Below, piece by piece: positions 19,888-30,378 of a stretch of DNA of 64,000 nucleotides (position 1 is its first letter; each line of letters begins with the position of its first letter). Under the pieces are notes generated by a model. That model was given only the letters and a program-made list of their open reading frames with translations, made no database searches and had not been told where the DNA came from. The stretch is from Mycolicibacterium wolinskyi (lineage in GTDB: Bacteria; Actinomycetota; Actinomycetes; Mycobacteriales; Mycobacteriaceae): contig NZ_LQQA01000034.1 in the NCBI RefSeq assembly GCF_002101965.1, positions 62,001-126,000 on the forward strand, given 5' to 3'. Both the position numbers and the translations under genes were made by a program.

Positions 19888-20958
19888 TCACTTCCTGGCG
19901 GGTCCGGTGCTCGAGCGCAGGATCAGCTCAGTCGGCTTGACCGAGCGGCGCCGGCTACGACCATCGATCAAATCCAGCAGCATGGACGCCGCGGTCTTGC
20001 CCTTGTCGCACAGCGGCTGGCGGATTGTCGTCAGACCGACCAGATCGGCAATCGGCGCGTCGTCGAATCCGATCACCGACACCTGTTCGGGTACGGAAAG
20101 TTGCCTTTGCTCAAGAACTTTCATGGCCGCGACGGCATGCACATCAGAGGTCGCCACGATGGCCGTCGGCGGCTCGGGGCCGTCGATCAACTGCTCAACG
20201 GCCAGCATGCCGCTGGACATGTCGATATCGGTGGCTTCCACGAGCGTGGCGTCGATCCCGCCTCGACCGCCCGCGGCGATCGCATCGCGGTATCCGGCCA
20301 AGCGTTGCTGAAGGTACGTCTCGGTGACGGCTTCGATGTCGGAGAACTGACGGCGGCCCGGCTCCGCGGCCGGCCCCAGCCGGTCGGTCACGATCCCGAC
20401 GCGACGATGACCAAGTGCCAGAACGTGTTTCATCTGCTCTGCGCCGGCCTGACGATGGTCGACTGTGACGTAGGGAATGGCGGGGAGCCGCGGGGAATCG
20501 ATTGCCACCGCGGGGATTCGCCGGGCGATGATCGCCTCGACGACGGGGTGCTCATTGGGCAGGCAGTGCATGACCACACCGTCGACCAATCCCCGCAGCG
20601 CGGCCGATTGGACCGGTTGAGACGGTCCGGATGTGATGCCGGTTCGGTCGACCGGCAACAGCGTCAGCGCAACGTCGGCAAGTTCGCCAACCTCGACGAT
20701 GCCCTTGAGCAGCAGCGTGGTGGATGGGTCCTCCACTGCACTGGCGAGTGATCCGGGCACCAGGACACCCACGGTCCCGATCCGGCCCAGTCGCAGGCTG
20801 CTTCCGGCGATGTTGGGGCCGGTATAACCCAGCTGTGCGGCCACGGAAAAGATCTGTTCGCGTTGTCTCGCCGAAACCCGCGGTGACCCGCTGTAGGCGT
20901 AGGACACGGCGGCCTGCGAAACACCGGCCGCCTTCGCGACATCCTTCATCGTGACCAT
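19888..20958 (-). CDS. LacI-family transcriptional regulator
   Basis: 356 residues. The N-terminal LacI helix-turn-helix MKDVAKAAGVSQAAVSYAYSG is followed by the hinge and a periplasmic-binding-protein-like effector domain (VGVLVPGSLAS, VIGFDDAPIADLVGLTTIRQP). Such repressors typically sense a sugar or sugar derivative. It sits between the APC permease and the second mycofactocin-type SDR, both plausible targets. TTTGGCAAA overlaps its own start region (20958-20966) and could be part of an autoregulatory site, but this is weak. Confidence 0.88.
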   Translation of the reverse strand: MVTMKDVAKAAGVSQAAVSYAYSGSPRVSARQREQIFSVAAQLGYTGPNIAGSSLRLGRIGTVGVLVPGSLASAVEDPSTTLLLKGIVEVGELADVALTLLPVDRTGITSGPSQPVQSAALRGLVDGVVMHCLPNEHPVVEAIIARRIPAVAIDSPRLPAIPYVTVDHRQAGAEQMKHVLALGHRRVGIVTDRLGPAAEPGRRQFSDIEAVTETYLQQRLAGYRDAIAAGGRGGIDATLVEATDIDMSSGMLAVEQLIDGPEPPTAIVATSDVHAVAAMKVLEQRQLSVPEQVSVIGFDDAPIADLVGLTTIRQPLCDKGKTAASMLLDLIDGRSRRRSVKPTELILRSSTGPARK

Positions 20959-20998
20959 TTGGCAAAGACTAGCCCGGTTGGGCCGCAGTGCCGTTCGG

Positions 20999-21832
20999 TC
21001 AGGACTTCACGACGAAGCCCGCGTCGATGACCAGCGGCGTCGCCGTGATGTAGCGGCCGGGCTCGGTCACGAGATAGAGGATTGCGTTGCTGACGTCCTG
21101 CGGCTGAATCCACGGCACCGGGAGGATGTGGGTGCCGCTAAATGTGTCGATGACGTCGTCGCGAGTGGGCTTCTCGAGGTCGGGCCGGAAGAGACCGTAT
21201 ACGAAATCGTTGTTGATCATGTGGGTGTCCACGCACGTCGGATTCACCGAGTTGACCCGGATGTTGTACTGGCCGAGTTCGCGCGCGAGCGACGTCATCA
21301 ACCCGGTGACACCGTGCTTGGCCGCCGCGTACGACGAGATGTTCTCGGCACCCTTGATGGCCTCGGTGGAGCCGATGAAGACGATTGAGCCGCCTTCATT
21401 CTGGGCGATCATGGTGGGTATGGCGGCCTTGACCGTGTGGAACACCCCGTTGAGGTTGATGTCGACCATTTCCCGCCAGTCCTGCGGGCTGATCTCCCAG
21501 GTTTTGGCGCCCGAGCAGATGCCCGCGTTCGGTATGACGATGTCCACGCGGCCGAATTGCTCGATGCCACGGTCGAATACGGCTTTGACCTGTTCGTAGT
21601 CGCGGGTGTCGGCGACTTCGGCGACGATCTGGCGGCCGGCCTCCTTCACCTGCCGGACGGTCTCCTGAAGGTCATCTTCGGTGGTGCCGGGGTAGGCCGT
21701 TGTCGATGGTTTCGCACACAAGTCGAGACCGATGATGTCGGCGCCCTCGCGCGCCAGCGTCAGGGCGTGTGAGCGTCCCTGGCCACGGGCGATTCCGGTG
21801 ATGAAAGCGACTTTTCCGTCGAGTTGACCCAT
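20999..21832 (-). CDS. Mycofactocin-type short-chain dehydrogenase/reductase (second copy)
   Basis: 277 residues. It has TGIARGQG, RSHALTLAREGADIIGLD and the group-specific insertion ending in AYPGTTEDDLQETV; catalytic YAAAK is intact, and the C-terminal RYITATPLVIDAG closes the fold. It is a clear paralogue of the SDR at 4.4-5.3 kb but not a recent duplicate. AAGGAG precedes the ATG. Two copies of a 16-bp palindrome lie 33-105 bp upstream, so expression is probably repressor-controlled. Like its paralogue it is expected to oxidise an alcohol with tightly bound NAD re-oxidised through mycofactocin. Confidence 0.88.
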   Translation of the reverse strand: MGQLDGKVAFITGIARGQGRSHALTLAREGADIIGLDLCAKPSTTAYPGTTEDDLQETVRQVKEAGRQIVAEVADTRDYEQVKAVFDRGIEQFGRVDIVIPNAGICSGAKTWEISPQDWREMVDINLNGVFHTVKAAIPTMIAQNEGGSIVFIGSTEAIKGAENISSYAAAKHGVTGLMTSLARELGQYNIRVNSVNPTCVDTHMINNDFVYGLFRPDLEKPTRDDVIDTFSGTHILPVPWIQPQDVSNAILYLVTEPGRYITATPLVIDAGFVVKS

Positions 21833-21864
21833 TTGGCAGCTCCTTGTTCGAACGGCGTTAGTTT

Positions 21865-21880
21865 GGTGAATCGTATCACC
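21865..21880 (+). promoter_or_regulatory. Operator candidate, copy 1
   Basis: A 16-bp interrupted palindrome GGTGAATCGTATCACC with arms GGTGA and TCACC, lying 33 bp upstream of the second mycofactocin-type SDR start. With one flanking base it matches the reverse complement of copy 2 at 16 of 17 positions. It probably binds a dimeric repressor; the LacI protein next door is one candidate. Confidence 0.55.
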
Positions 21881-21920
21881 TGATATACGGATCGAAGCGA
21901 AGTTGAGCCAATCTAGCTGC

Positions 21921-21936
21921 GGTGATACGGTTCACC
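21921..21936 (+). promoter_or_regulatory. Operator candidate, copy 2
   Basis: GGTGATACGGTTCACC has the same GGTGA-N6-TCACC design as copy 1 with its centre 56 bp away. Paired sites of this kind suggest cooperative binding or looping over the SDR promoter. Confidence 0.55.
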
Positions 21937-21974
21937 AGGAAGCGGCGGCCGGGCCGGGGGGAGCAGCCCGATCG

Positions 21975-23114
21975 TTACGAACCCAGACCGCGCGAGATGA
22001 CGAGGCGCTGAATCTGGTTGGTGCCCTCGAAGATCTGGGTGATCTTGGCTTCGCGCATGTAGCGCTCGACGCGGAAGTCGCGGGTGTAGCCGACTCCGCC
22101 GAGTACCTGCACCGCATCGGTGGTGACCTTCATCGCGGCGTCGGTCGCCACGAGTTTGGCCACGCTGGCCTGTGTCGAGTACGGCAGGCCTTGATCCCGT
22201 CTGCGCGCGGCGTCCAGGTAGGTGGCGCGGGCGCTCACGACCGCGGCGGCCATGTCGGCCAACAGGAAACCGAGGCCTTGATGATCGATGATCTTGCGGC
22301 CGAAAGTCGTTCGCTCGTTGGCGTAGCGGACGGCCTCGTCGAGGGCGGCCTGGGCTATGCCGACAGCGACCGCGGCGATGCCGAGACGGCCGGAATCCAA
22401 CGCGGAGAACGCGATTGACAAACCCTGGCCTTCGGCGCCGATCAACCGGTCGGCGTCGATCACGGCATTGTCGTAGAACGCCGACGTGGTCGGTACGGCG
22501 TGCAGACCCATCTTCTCCTCGGGCTTACCGAAGCTCAGGCCGTCGAGGTTCCCCGGCACCAGGAAGCAGGAGATTCCGCGAGACCCTTCACCGGTCCGCG
22601 CGAACAGGGTGTAGAAGTCCGCGCGCCCGCCGTGGGTGATCCAGGATTTCGACCCGTTGATCACGTATCCGTCGTCGCTGCGTTTGGCGGCACACCGCAG
22701 CGCCGCGGCGTCAGAGCCGGCTTGCGGTTCGGACAGGCTGTATGCCCCGATCTGCTCACCGGACAGCATGCCGGGTAGCCAGCGCGCCTTCTGCTCCTCG
22801 GTGCCGAACGTCAACAGCGGATGCGACGACAGGCTGTGCACGCTCACCGCGACCGCGACAGCCGCCCACCGAGCGGCGATCTCCTCGAGGACCTGTAGGT
22901 ACACCTCATAGGGCTGCCCGCCGCCGCCCCACTGCTCGGGCTGCGGCAGGCTCAGCAGCCCGGCCGCCCCGAGCTGGGCGAACACACCCTCGGGATAGGT
23001 CTCGGCCTTCTCGTGCTGGTCGACGATCGGGTCCAGCACCTTGTCGGCGATGTCGCGAGTCAGCGCGATGAGCTCATGAGCTTCGTCAGAGGGCAGTAGG
23101 CGGTCCACCGGCAT
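21975..23114 (-). CDS. Acyl-CoA dehydrogenase
   Basis: 379 residues, full length. The family signatures GAYSLSEPQAGSDAAAL (N-terminal) and the C-terminal VLGGVGYTRDFRVERYMREAK are present, followed by FEGTNQIQ with the catalytic Glu at the short/medium-chain position. It should introduce a 2,3 double bond into an acyl-CoA with FAD, feeding electrons to ETF. The gene is on the same strand as the upstream ROK regulator (30 bp away) and the downstream SDR, so it could be a member of either unit. Chain-length preference cannot be read. Confidence 0.9.
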   Translation of the reverse strand: MPVDRLLPSDEAHELIALTRDIADKVLDPIVDQHEKAETYPEGVFAQLGAAGLLSLPQPEQWGGGGQPYEVYLQVLEEIAARWAAVAVAVSVHSLSSHPLLTFGTEEQKARWLPGMLSGEQIGAYSLSEPQAGSDAAALRCAAKRSDDGYVINGSKSWITHGGRADFYTLFARTGEGSRGISCFLVPGNLDGLSFGKPEEKMGLHAVPTTSAFYDNAVIDADRLIGAEGQGLSIAFSALDSGRLGIAAVAVGIAQAALDEAVRYANERTTFGRKIIDHQGLGFLLADMAAAVVSARATYLDAARRRDQGLPYSTQASVAKLVATDAAMKVTTDAVQVLGGVGYTRDFRVERYMREAKITQIFEGTNQIQRLVISRGLGS

Positions 23115-23144
23115 AGTTGGACATCCTAGTTTTATCCGCCCGAT

Positions 23145-24305
23145 CTACGAAGTAGAAGTCTGCAGCAAGCCCGCGATGTCGGGGTCGAGCTGCTGCAGCG
23201 CGACGATGACCGCCACCCGATAGTCGCGGCCGATTTGTGACCGCACGGTCGTCGTGCGGCCACGTCGCTCCGGCGGCCGGATTTCGTCGATGCGCGCTTC
23301 TAGCGCGTCGATCAGTGGGCCGAATTCCACGATGAGTCCAGTGAGGATGAGGATCTCTGGATCGAGGACCGCTTCGAGCAGGATCGCCGTGCGCGCAATC
23401 TGGTCGATGACGTCGCTGATGATCTTCTGCGAGTGCGGATTTCGGCTTGTGTCTTGGGCCACCGCATTGAGGTCGATGTCCTTCAGCGGCACATTCTCGG
23501 TGTGCGGGGCAACGGCTTGCATGGCGTGCAGCGACATGTTCGCGTCGACACAGCCCACGCGCCCGCACGAGCACTTCACGGCGCTGCCGGGCACGGATAT
23601 GTGCCCGATCGCCCCGGCGACGCCGGTCGCTCCGGAGTACGGCCGTCCGCCGATGATCAAGCCGATGTTGACATGGCCTCCGCAGTCGAGCACCAGCGCA
23701 GAACGCACCTCTCGGGCCTCGCCGGCAATGGTTTCGGCGAGCGTCATCGCCTGCGTCGAATCTTGCACCGTGGTGGGTATGCCGAGAGCGTCGGAGATCG
23801 ACCCACCCAGGTCCACGTCCGACCATCCGAGTACCTTCGAATCGACGACGGAACCTGTTGCCGTATCGATGAATCCGGGCAAGCAGACGCCCGCAGCGGC
23901 AATCGGTCCGACAGCGGCATCGTCGATGAGCTGCCGAGCTATCCCGATGATCGAGCGGATGACCGAGGCCGAGCTTCGGCCGGCCGTCGGTGTCTCACTT
24001 TCGCTGGTGATAGTGCCCGTCGCATCGGCGACGACGACGCGTGCCCGACGTTCGTCGATCCAGATCCCGAGTACCCGCCGTGCGCGCGGGTTGCAGCCCA
24101 GAAGTTTGCGGGGGCGACCGCGGTAACCGGGACCCTCGACGCGTGAATCCAGTTCGACCAGCGTGCCGTCATCGATCAGCTCACCAACGATCGCCGTGAT
24201 GGATGGACGGCTCAGACCGAGTCGGTCCGCCAGGTCGGCACGGGCGAGGGGACCCTCGGTTCGCAACAAGTGAACGACGCGCTGGCGATGGAGCAGGTGA
24301 AGCAC
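23145..24305 (-). CDS. ROK-family transcriptional regulator
   Basis: 386 residues. An N-terminal winged helix (LADRLGLSRPSITAIVGELIDDG) is joined to a ROK sugar-kinase-fold domain containing VLDCGGHVNIGLIIGG and the zinc-binding cluster CSCGRVGCVDANMS. The missing second phosphate motif and the HTH show that it is a regulator, not a kinase. ROK repressors usually respond to sugars or amino sugars. It is divergent from the secreted beta-propeller gene; an AT-rich palindrome lies in the shared promoter region. Confidence 0.88.
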   Translation of the reverse strand: MLHLLHRQRVVHLLRTEGPLARADLADRLGLSRPSITAIVGELIDDGTLVELDSRVEGPGYRGRPRKLLGCNPRARRVLGIWIDERRARVVVADATGTITSESETPTAGRSSASVIRSIIGIARQLIDDAAVGPIAAAGVCLPGFIDTATGSVVDSKVLGWSDVDLGGSISDALGIPTTVQDSTQAMTLAETIAGEAREVRSALVLDCGGHVNIGLIIGGRPYSGATGVAGAIGHISVPGSAVKCSCGRVGCVDANMSLHAMQAVAPHTENVPLKDIDLNAVAQDTSRNPHSQKIISDVIDQIARTAILLEAVLDPEILILTGLIVEFGPLIDALEARIDEIRPPERRGRTTTVRSQIGRDYRVAVIVALQQLDPDIAGLLQTSTS

Positions 24306-24377
24306 CTGTGTTTCCTGGCGCGCCGATTCTGACCGCTTCAGCAGACCCTCCTTGACGGCATCAACAATATGCTGCTA

Positions 24378-24399
24378 TTAAATTCGTCACACAAATTAA
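24378..24399 (+). promoter_or_regulatory. AT-rich palindrome, candidate ROK operator
   Basis: TTAAATT and AAATTAA flank an 8-bp spacer. It lies 30 bp before the propeller gene ATG and about 70 bp from the ROK start, in one of the most AT-rich spots of the window. ROK regulators characteristically bind AT-rich palindromes. Confidence 0.45.
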
Positions 24400-24428
24400 A
24401 TAAACCTCTAGGGCATCGGAGCCGCGCT

Positions 24429-27218
24429 ATGACCGCTAGTAATCCGCTCTTCAACCCCCTGTTCGTCGCGCAGTTCAGTGCGCCGGCAAGTCCGGCACCC
24501 TCGCGTCGAACAGTCCAAACTACCGCGCGGATCGGCGCATGCAGCGCCGTCGTGGTGACGGGTTGGCTGGTCGCGGCGCTGGCCACGGGCCACGGGGTCG
24601 CTGCCGCGGACTCGACCGGTGAGACGTCGTCGGACCGCTCGGCGTCGGCGTCTGTGGACTCGGAGTCGTCTGCCGAGTCGTCGGGTGCGACATCCAACGA
24701 TGAGACCGACGGGTCGGTGTCGACGTCGGCCAGGACCGGTTCCCCTTCAGCCAGCGTCGGTAATGGCCGCGACACAAAGGGCACCGAGCCCAAGCCCAAG
24801 CGCGAGCGGAAGACCGCATCGACCAAACAGTCGACCGAGCAACAGGCACCCGACACAGACGCCCACACCGACGCGGCGCATAAGGACACGAGCAGTACGA
24901 CTCCGCCTACGGAGACAACTCGCGCACCCTTGGAGGCCGTGTCGTCGATACCGGACAGGGTCAGAGAAACGGTGCGGCAGCTGTCCGACGTCTTTGACAA
25001 GCCCGCATTGTCACTGCCGGATCTCGCGACTCCGCGCGCTTCCGATACCGCGCCGTCGCACTCCTCGGATTCTCCGCCGCCGGAGGCCCCGGCCCGAGCA
25101 GTCGGCATCAGTGAAACGGTCAAGCGGTCTGTCGAGCGGTTGGCCGAGAAGATCTCCGAGCAGGTCGCGGAGGTGGATGCGGCCGCCGGCTCGGATGACG
25201 CCAAGGCCGTGATTGCTTCTGCGGCAAGCGATGTGCGGGCGACCGCTGAGGTGACGGCTGCGCCCGTCGCCAAACCTTCGGACCGGGTCGTTTCGCCCGC
25301 TCCTGTTGCCGATGGTGCGGCGGGAGTCCTCGCAGGCATCGTCACCGGCATTCTCAATCCGTTCCTGGGATCCGATCCGTCGAACCCGGAGCCGGTGAAC
25401 CCGGCGTCTTGGGCGGTGTTGGCTTGGGTTCGCCGCAATCTGTTCAACCAGGCTCCGGTGGTCAGTAGCCCAACCACAACGGTGCAGGCCGGTCAGACCG
25501 TGACGGGCAACATCGGGGTCAGCGATGCCGAGGGTGATGAGCTGACCTATACCGTCACCGAGAAGCCGAAGTACGGCACGGTGACGATCGATCAGGAGAC
25601 CGGTGAGTTCACCTACACTCCTGACGACATCGATTACGATGCGGCGCAGATGGATTCATTCACGGTGTCGGTCACCGACGGCCACCGGATCAACTTGATG
25701 AGCCTGTTCAAGCCGCGCACCGCGCAGAAGGACGTCGATGTCACCGTCCTCAACCCAACCCTCGAGCGGGTGATCCTGGACCTGCCCGACGGAATCACAA
25801 ACCCGAACACTCCGCGCTTCGCCGGAGACGGACAGACGCTCTACTTCGCGGCTACCCCGGCCGGAGGCGGTCGCGAGGAGATCTACCGGATCAGCGTCGA
25901 CGGCGCGGACGTTCAGTGCATCACCTGCGGCGTGTCCACGGAGATCACCGGTGGGCTGGGGAGAGTCGATCCGTTCGACGACGGGACGGGGCGACTGATG
26001 ATCCAAGTCAGGACCAGCCCGAACTCCTACGTCGTCTACGAAGAGACCGCAGAAGGCAAACAACTGATTCCGGTCATCACGCCGCCTTCCGGTGCACGCG
26101 CCATCGATCCGCAACGTGAGATGAGGATCTCGCCCGATGGGACCCACGTGTTGTTCAGTCAGATCCAGATGACCTCGACAGGTCTGATCACGGCGGTGCC
26201 GGTGGTGGGCCGGCTGGAGCGCACGGACGCCGGCTACGAAATCGCCGACGCCCGTGTGGTTTACCCGGTCGGCGAGGGCAAGCAGTGGACGCCTGACGGC
26301 AAAGGCGTCATCATCCTCGGCGGTCGCTACGAGGCGGGCAACGTTGATGACATCGTGGTCGACCTGGAGACCGGCGAGGTCACCCGGCTGACCGGCAACC
26401 TCGATTACGACGAGGACATCGACATGTCGCCCAATGGGCAGTGGATCGCGGTCGGCAGCACGCGTGGCTATGACGCGCTGACGCCGATGTCGCGGATCGT
26501 GCGCCCGGCGTTCCTGCCGGCGGACATCCAAGGTGCGGTGTACGAGAAGTACCGGGGAACCGGGGATTCCACCAATATCACGAACCAGGAATGGATCGTC
26601 GCAATTGAGGACGACCTCAAGGGCGAGGACGGGATTCCGGTGTTCGTCGATGGCGACGGGTATACCGCCAGGAGCATGGCGAGCTGGAACAACACCGGAG
26701 ACGCGGTGGCATTCTGGGAGGCTAGCGGGGCTGATGAGACGGACACCCGGTTGGTGATCGCCAATGTGAAATACACGACGAGCGTCGGTCCGGTCGAGGG
26801 TGACCGGATCACCCCCGAGCCGACGTGGGCCCCCGAACTCAAGACCTATGTTCCAAGCGCGGCGCCGCTGCCGCCCACGGGAACGTATGCCGGCGCGGGC
26901 GGCGGCAGCGCGTTGGTCTCCGAGGTCACCGACGAGACGGGGCACATCACCCGCACCGTCACCTACACCGACTATGTCAATGAGGAGGGGATGATCCTCA
27001 ACGGCACCGAGTCAACGGTTACCACCGCCAGCCAGTCCAACGTTCGTTACACCGCCAACATCACCGTGACGGGTGAGCACACCGGATACCTCAAGGCGGA
27101 CGCCAACATCGACAAGCTCCAGCGGATGATGACCGGCTACATCACCTCCGATGTCGACGGCGATGTGCTGAGCGTCAACGACCAGGACAGGATCGACGAG
27201 GACCGAGCCAACATGTAA
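24429..27218 (+). CDS. Large secreted protein with Ig/cadherin-like domain and TolB-like beta-propeller
   Basis: 929 residues from the ATG at 24429, which has GGAG seven bases upstream; an in-frame ATG at 24369 would start inside the AT-rich operator region. Residues ~30-60 form a signal sequence ending near AAADS. Residues 60-340 are low-complexity Ser/Thr/Glu/Ala-rich with coiled-coil-like stretches. Near 343-440 is a bacterial Ig/cadherin-like module (NQAPVVSSPTTTVQAGQTVTG, then DAEGDELTYTV). From 440 to about 800 are repeated blades of PD40/TolB type (SPDGTHVLFSQIQ, SPNGQWIAVGS). A surface or secreted binding protein is likely; its ligand is unknown. The gene is monocistronic, ending at a strong terminator. 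Confidence 0.8.
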   Translation: MTASNPLFNPLFVAQFSAPASPAPSRRTVQTTARIGACSAVVVTGWLVAALATGHGVAAADSTGETSSDRSASASVDSESSAESSGATSNDETDGSVSTSARTGSPSASVGNGRDTKGTEPKPKRERKTASTKQSTEQQAPDTDAHTDAAHKDTSSTTPPTETTRAPLEAVSSIPDRVRETVRQLSDVFDKPALSLPDLATPRASDTAPSHSSDSPPPEAPARAVGISETVKRSVERLAEKISEQVAEVDAAAGSDDAKAVIASAASDVRATAEVTAAPVAKPSDRVVSPAPVADGAAGVLAGIVTGILNPFLGSDPSNPEPVNPASWAVLAWVRRNLFNQAPVVSSPTTTVQAGQTVTGNIGVSDAEGDELTYTVTEKPKYGTVTIDQETGEFTYTPDDIDYDAAQMDSFTVSVTDGHRINLMSLFKPRTAQKDVDVTVLNPTLERVILDLPDGITNPNTPRFAGDGQTLYFAATPAGGGREEIYRISVDGADVQCITCGVSTEITGGLGRVDPFDDGTGRLMIQVRTSPNSYVVYEETAEGKQLIPVITPPSGARAIDPQREMRISPDGTHVLFSQIQMTSTGLITAVPVVGRLERTDAGYEIADARVVYPVGEGKQWTPDGKGVIILGGRYEAGNVDDIVVDLETGEVTRLTGNLDYDEDIDMSPNGQWIAVGSTRGYDALTPMSRIVRPAFLPADIQGAVYEKYRGTGDSTNITNQEWIVAIEDDLKGEDGIPVFVDGDGYTARSMASWNNTGDAVAFWEASGADETDTRLVIANVKYTTSVGPVEGDRITPEPTWAPELKTYVPSAAPLPPTGTYAGAGGGSALVSEVTDETGHITRTVTYTDYVNEEGMILNGTESTVTTASQSNVRYTANITVTGEHTGYLKADANIDKLQRMMTGYITSDVDGDVLSVNDQDRIDEDRANM

Positions 27219-27229
27219 CTCCCGTGAAC

Positions 27230-27277
27230 AGACGCGAAAGCCCCCCATTTCACCCGAAATGGGGGGCTTTCACGTCT
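27230..27277. terminator. Strong bidirectional hairpin terminator
   Basis: 21-bp arms with one mismatch around a 6-nt CACCCG loop; the core is GAAAGCCCCCCATTT paired with its complement. It sits between the convergent stops of the propeller gene and pntB and can serve both. There is no long T-run, as is common in mycobacteria. Confidence 0.85.
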
Positions 27278-27292
27278 GCTCGGCAGAGGAAA

Positions 27293-28729
<1,437 letters not shown>

Positions 28730-28733
28730 GTTC

Positions 28734-30269
28734 TTAGCTCCTCGAGAACATGGCGAGCATGCGTCGCGTCACCGCGAATCCGCCGAAGACGTTGATGGAG
28801 GCCAGCAGGATCGCCACGAAGGCCAGTGAGGTGATAGCGATGTCGCCGTGGCCGATCTGCAGCAGCGCACCCACGACGATGATTCCCGAGATCGCGTTGG
28901 TCACCGACATCAGCGGGGTGTGCAGCGCATGGTGCACATTGCCGATGACGTAGTAGCCGATCACGATCGCCAGTGCGAACACCGTCAGGTGCACCTGCAG
29001 CGCGGCAGGCGAGATCGCGATGAGCGCGAAGATCGCGGCGGCGACCGCGAAGGTGATGCCGAGGCGGCGCCCGGTCGACATCGGCGGCTTCTCTTCTTTG
29101 ACGGCCGGCGCGGCGGCAGCCGGCTGAGCGGCCGGTGCGGCCGAGACCTGGACCGGTGGCGGCGGCCAGGTGGTCTGGCCGTCGCGCACGACGGTCACCG
29201 ACCGTTGCACCACGTCGTCGAAATCGAGCGTGAGCTGCCCGTCCTTCTCCGGCGTCAGCAGCTTGAGCAGGTTCACCAGGTTGGTGCCGTACAGCTGCGA
29301 CGCTTGTGCGGGCAGGCGGCCGGCCAGGTCGGTGTAACCGATGATCGTCACGCCGTTGTCGGTGACGATCGCCTGATCCTTGACAGTGCCCTCGACGTTG
29401 CCGCCGTTGGCCGCGGCCATATCGACGATCACGCTGCCCGGCTTCATCGACGCAACCATCTCGGCCGTGATGATCCGGGGCGCGGGCTTACCGGGGATCA
29501 GCGCGGTGGTGATGATGATGTCGACGTCCTTGGCCAACTCGGCATACAGCTGCGCCTCGCGGGCCTTGTAGTCCTCGCCCATCTCCTTGGCGTAGCCGGT
29601 GGCCGACACCTCGGCTGCCGCCGGATCGACCGACACGTACTCCCCGCCCAGCGAGGCGACCTGGTCGGCCACCTCGGGCCGCGGGTCGGTGGCCTTCACG
29701 ATCGCGCCCAGGCTGCCAGCGGCGCCGATCGCCGCGAGCCCGGCCACGCCGGCACCGACGACGAGCACCTTGGCCGGCGGCACCTTGCCCGCCGCGGTCA
29801 CCTGGCCGGTGAAGAACCGGCCGAACGTGTGGGCGGCCTCGACCACGGCGCGGTAGCCCGCGATGTTGGCCATCGACGACAAGACGTCCAACGACTGGGC
29901 CCGGGAGATACGCGGCACCGCGTCCATGGCCAGCACCGTGATCGGGCGGGTCGACAGCTTCTCGACCAGTTCGGGCTTGAGCGCGGGCGAGATCAGGCCA
30001 ACGAGTGTCGCACCGTCGCGCAGGCTCTTGATCTCGTTGTCGTCGGGTGCATTCACCTTCAGTACGACATCGGAGGCCCAGGTCTGATCGGACGTGCCGA
30101 TGTCGGCGCCGGCGTCGACGTAGGCGCCGTCGGCGAAACTGGAGGCTGCCCCTGCGCCGGATTCGACGACGACCGTGTAGCCGAGCTTGATGAGTTGGCC
30201 GACGGTCTGTGGGGTGGCGGCGACGCGTGTCTCACCAGGCAGAGACTCGCGGGGTATCCCGATGATCAT
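28734..30269 (-). CDS. pntA: NAD(P) transhydrogenase subunit alpha (fused PntAA-PntAB)
   Basis: 511 residues, the E. coli-type single-chain alpha subunit. The N-terminal alanine-dehydrogenase-like dI domain binds NAD(H) (IPRESLPGETRVAATP, VLVVGAGVAGLAAIGAA). A Pro/Ala-rich linker (about 370-400) joins it to four C-terminal membrane helices. In M. tuberculosis these parts are encoded as separate pntAa and pntAb genes; here they are continuous. It partners PntB encoded 4 bp downstream in balancing NADPH supply. Confidence 0.95.
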   Translation of the reverse strand: MIIGIPRESLPGETRVAATPQTVGQLIKLGYTVVVESGAGAASSFADGAYVDAGADIGTSDQTWASDVVLKVNAPDDNEIKSLRDGATLVGLISPALKPELVEKLSTRPITVLAMDAVPRISRAQSLDVLSSMANIAGYRAVVEAAHTFGRFFTGQVTAAGKVPPAKVLVVGAGVAGLAAIGAAGSLGAIVKATDPRPEVADQVASLGGEYVSVDPAAAEVSATGYAKEMGEDYKAREAQLYAELAKDVDIIITTALIPGKPAPRIITAEMVASMKPGSVIVDMAAANGGNVEGTVKDQAIVTDNGVTIIGYTDLAGRLPAQASQLYGTNLVNLLKLLTPEKDGQLTLDFDDVVQRSVTVVRDGQTTWPPPPVQVSAAPAAQPAAAAPAVKEEKPPMSTGRRLGITFAVAAAIFALIAISPAALQVHLTVFALAIVIGYYVIGNVHHALHTPLMSVTNAISGIIVVGALLQIGHGDIAITSLAFVAILLASINVFGGFAVTRRMLAMFSRS

Positions 30270-30349
30270 CGATTTTCGGTCCGATCTAGTTGGTTGGGCA
30301 TTGAAGAGTCTTGCATTTGCTTCGCGATATTGCGCGTGCCCCCTAGGGC

Positions 30350-30368
30350 GGTAAGCGACGCGCTTACC
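30350..30368. terminator. Short perfect hairpin between corA-like gene and pntA
   Basis: GGTAAGCG and CGCTTACC are perfect 8-bp arms around a 3-nt loop, starting 10 bp beyond the stop of the CorA-like gene, with a CCCTAGGG palindrome beside it. It probably terminates that gene, which is on the minus strand, ahead of the pnt promoter; a role in pnt regulation is possible. Confidence 0.5.
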
Positions 30369-30378
30369 AACTGAATCG

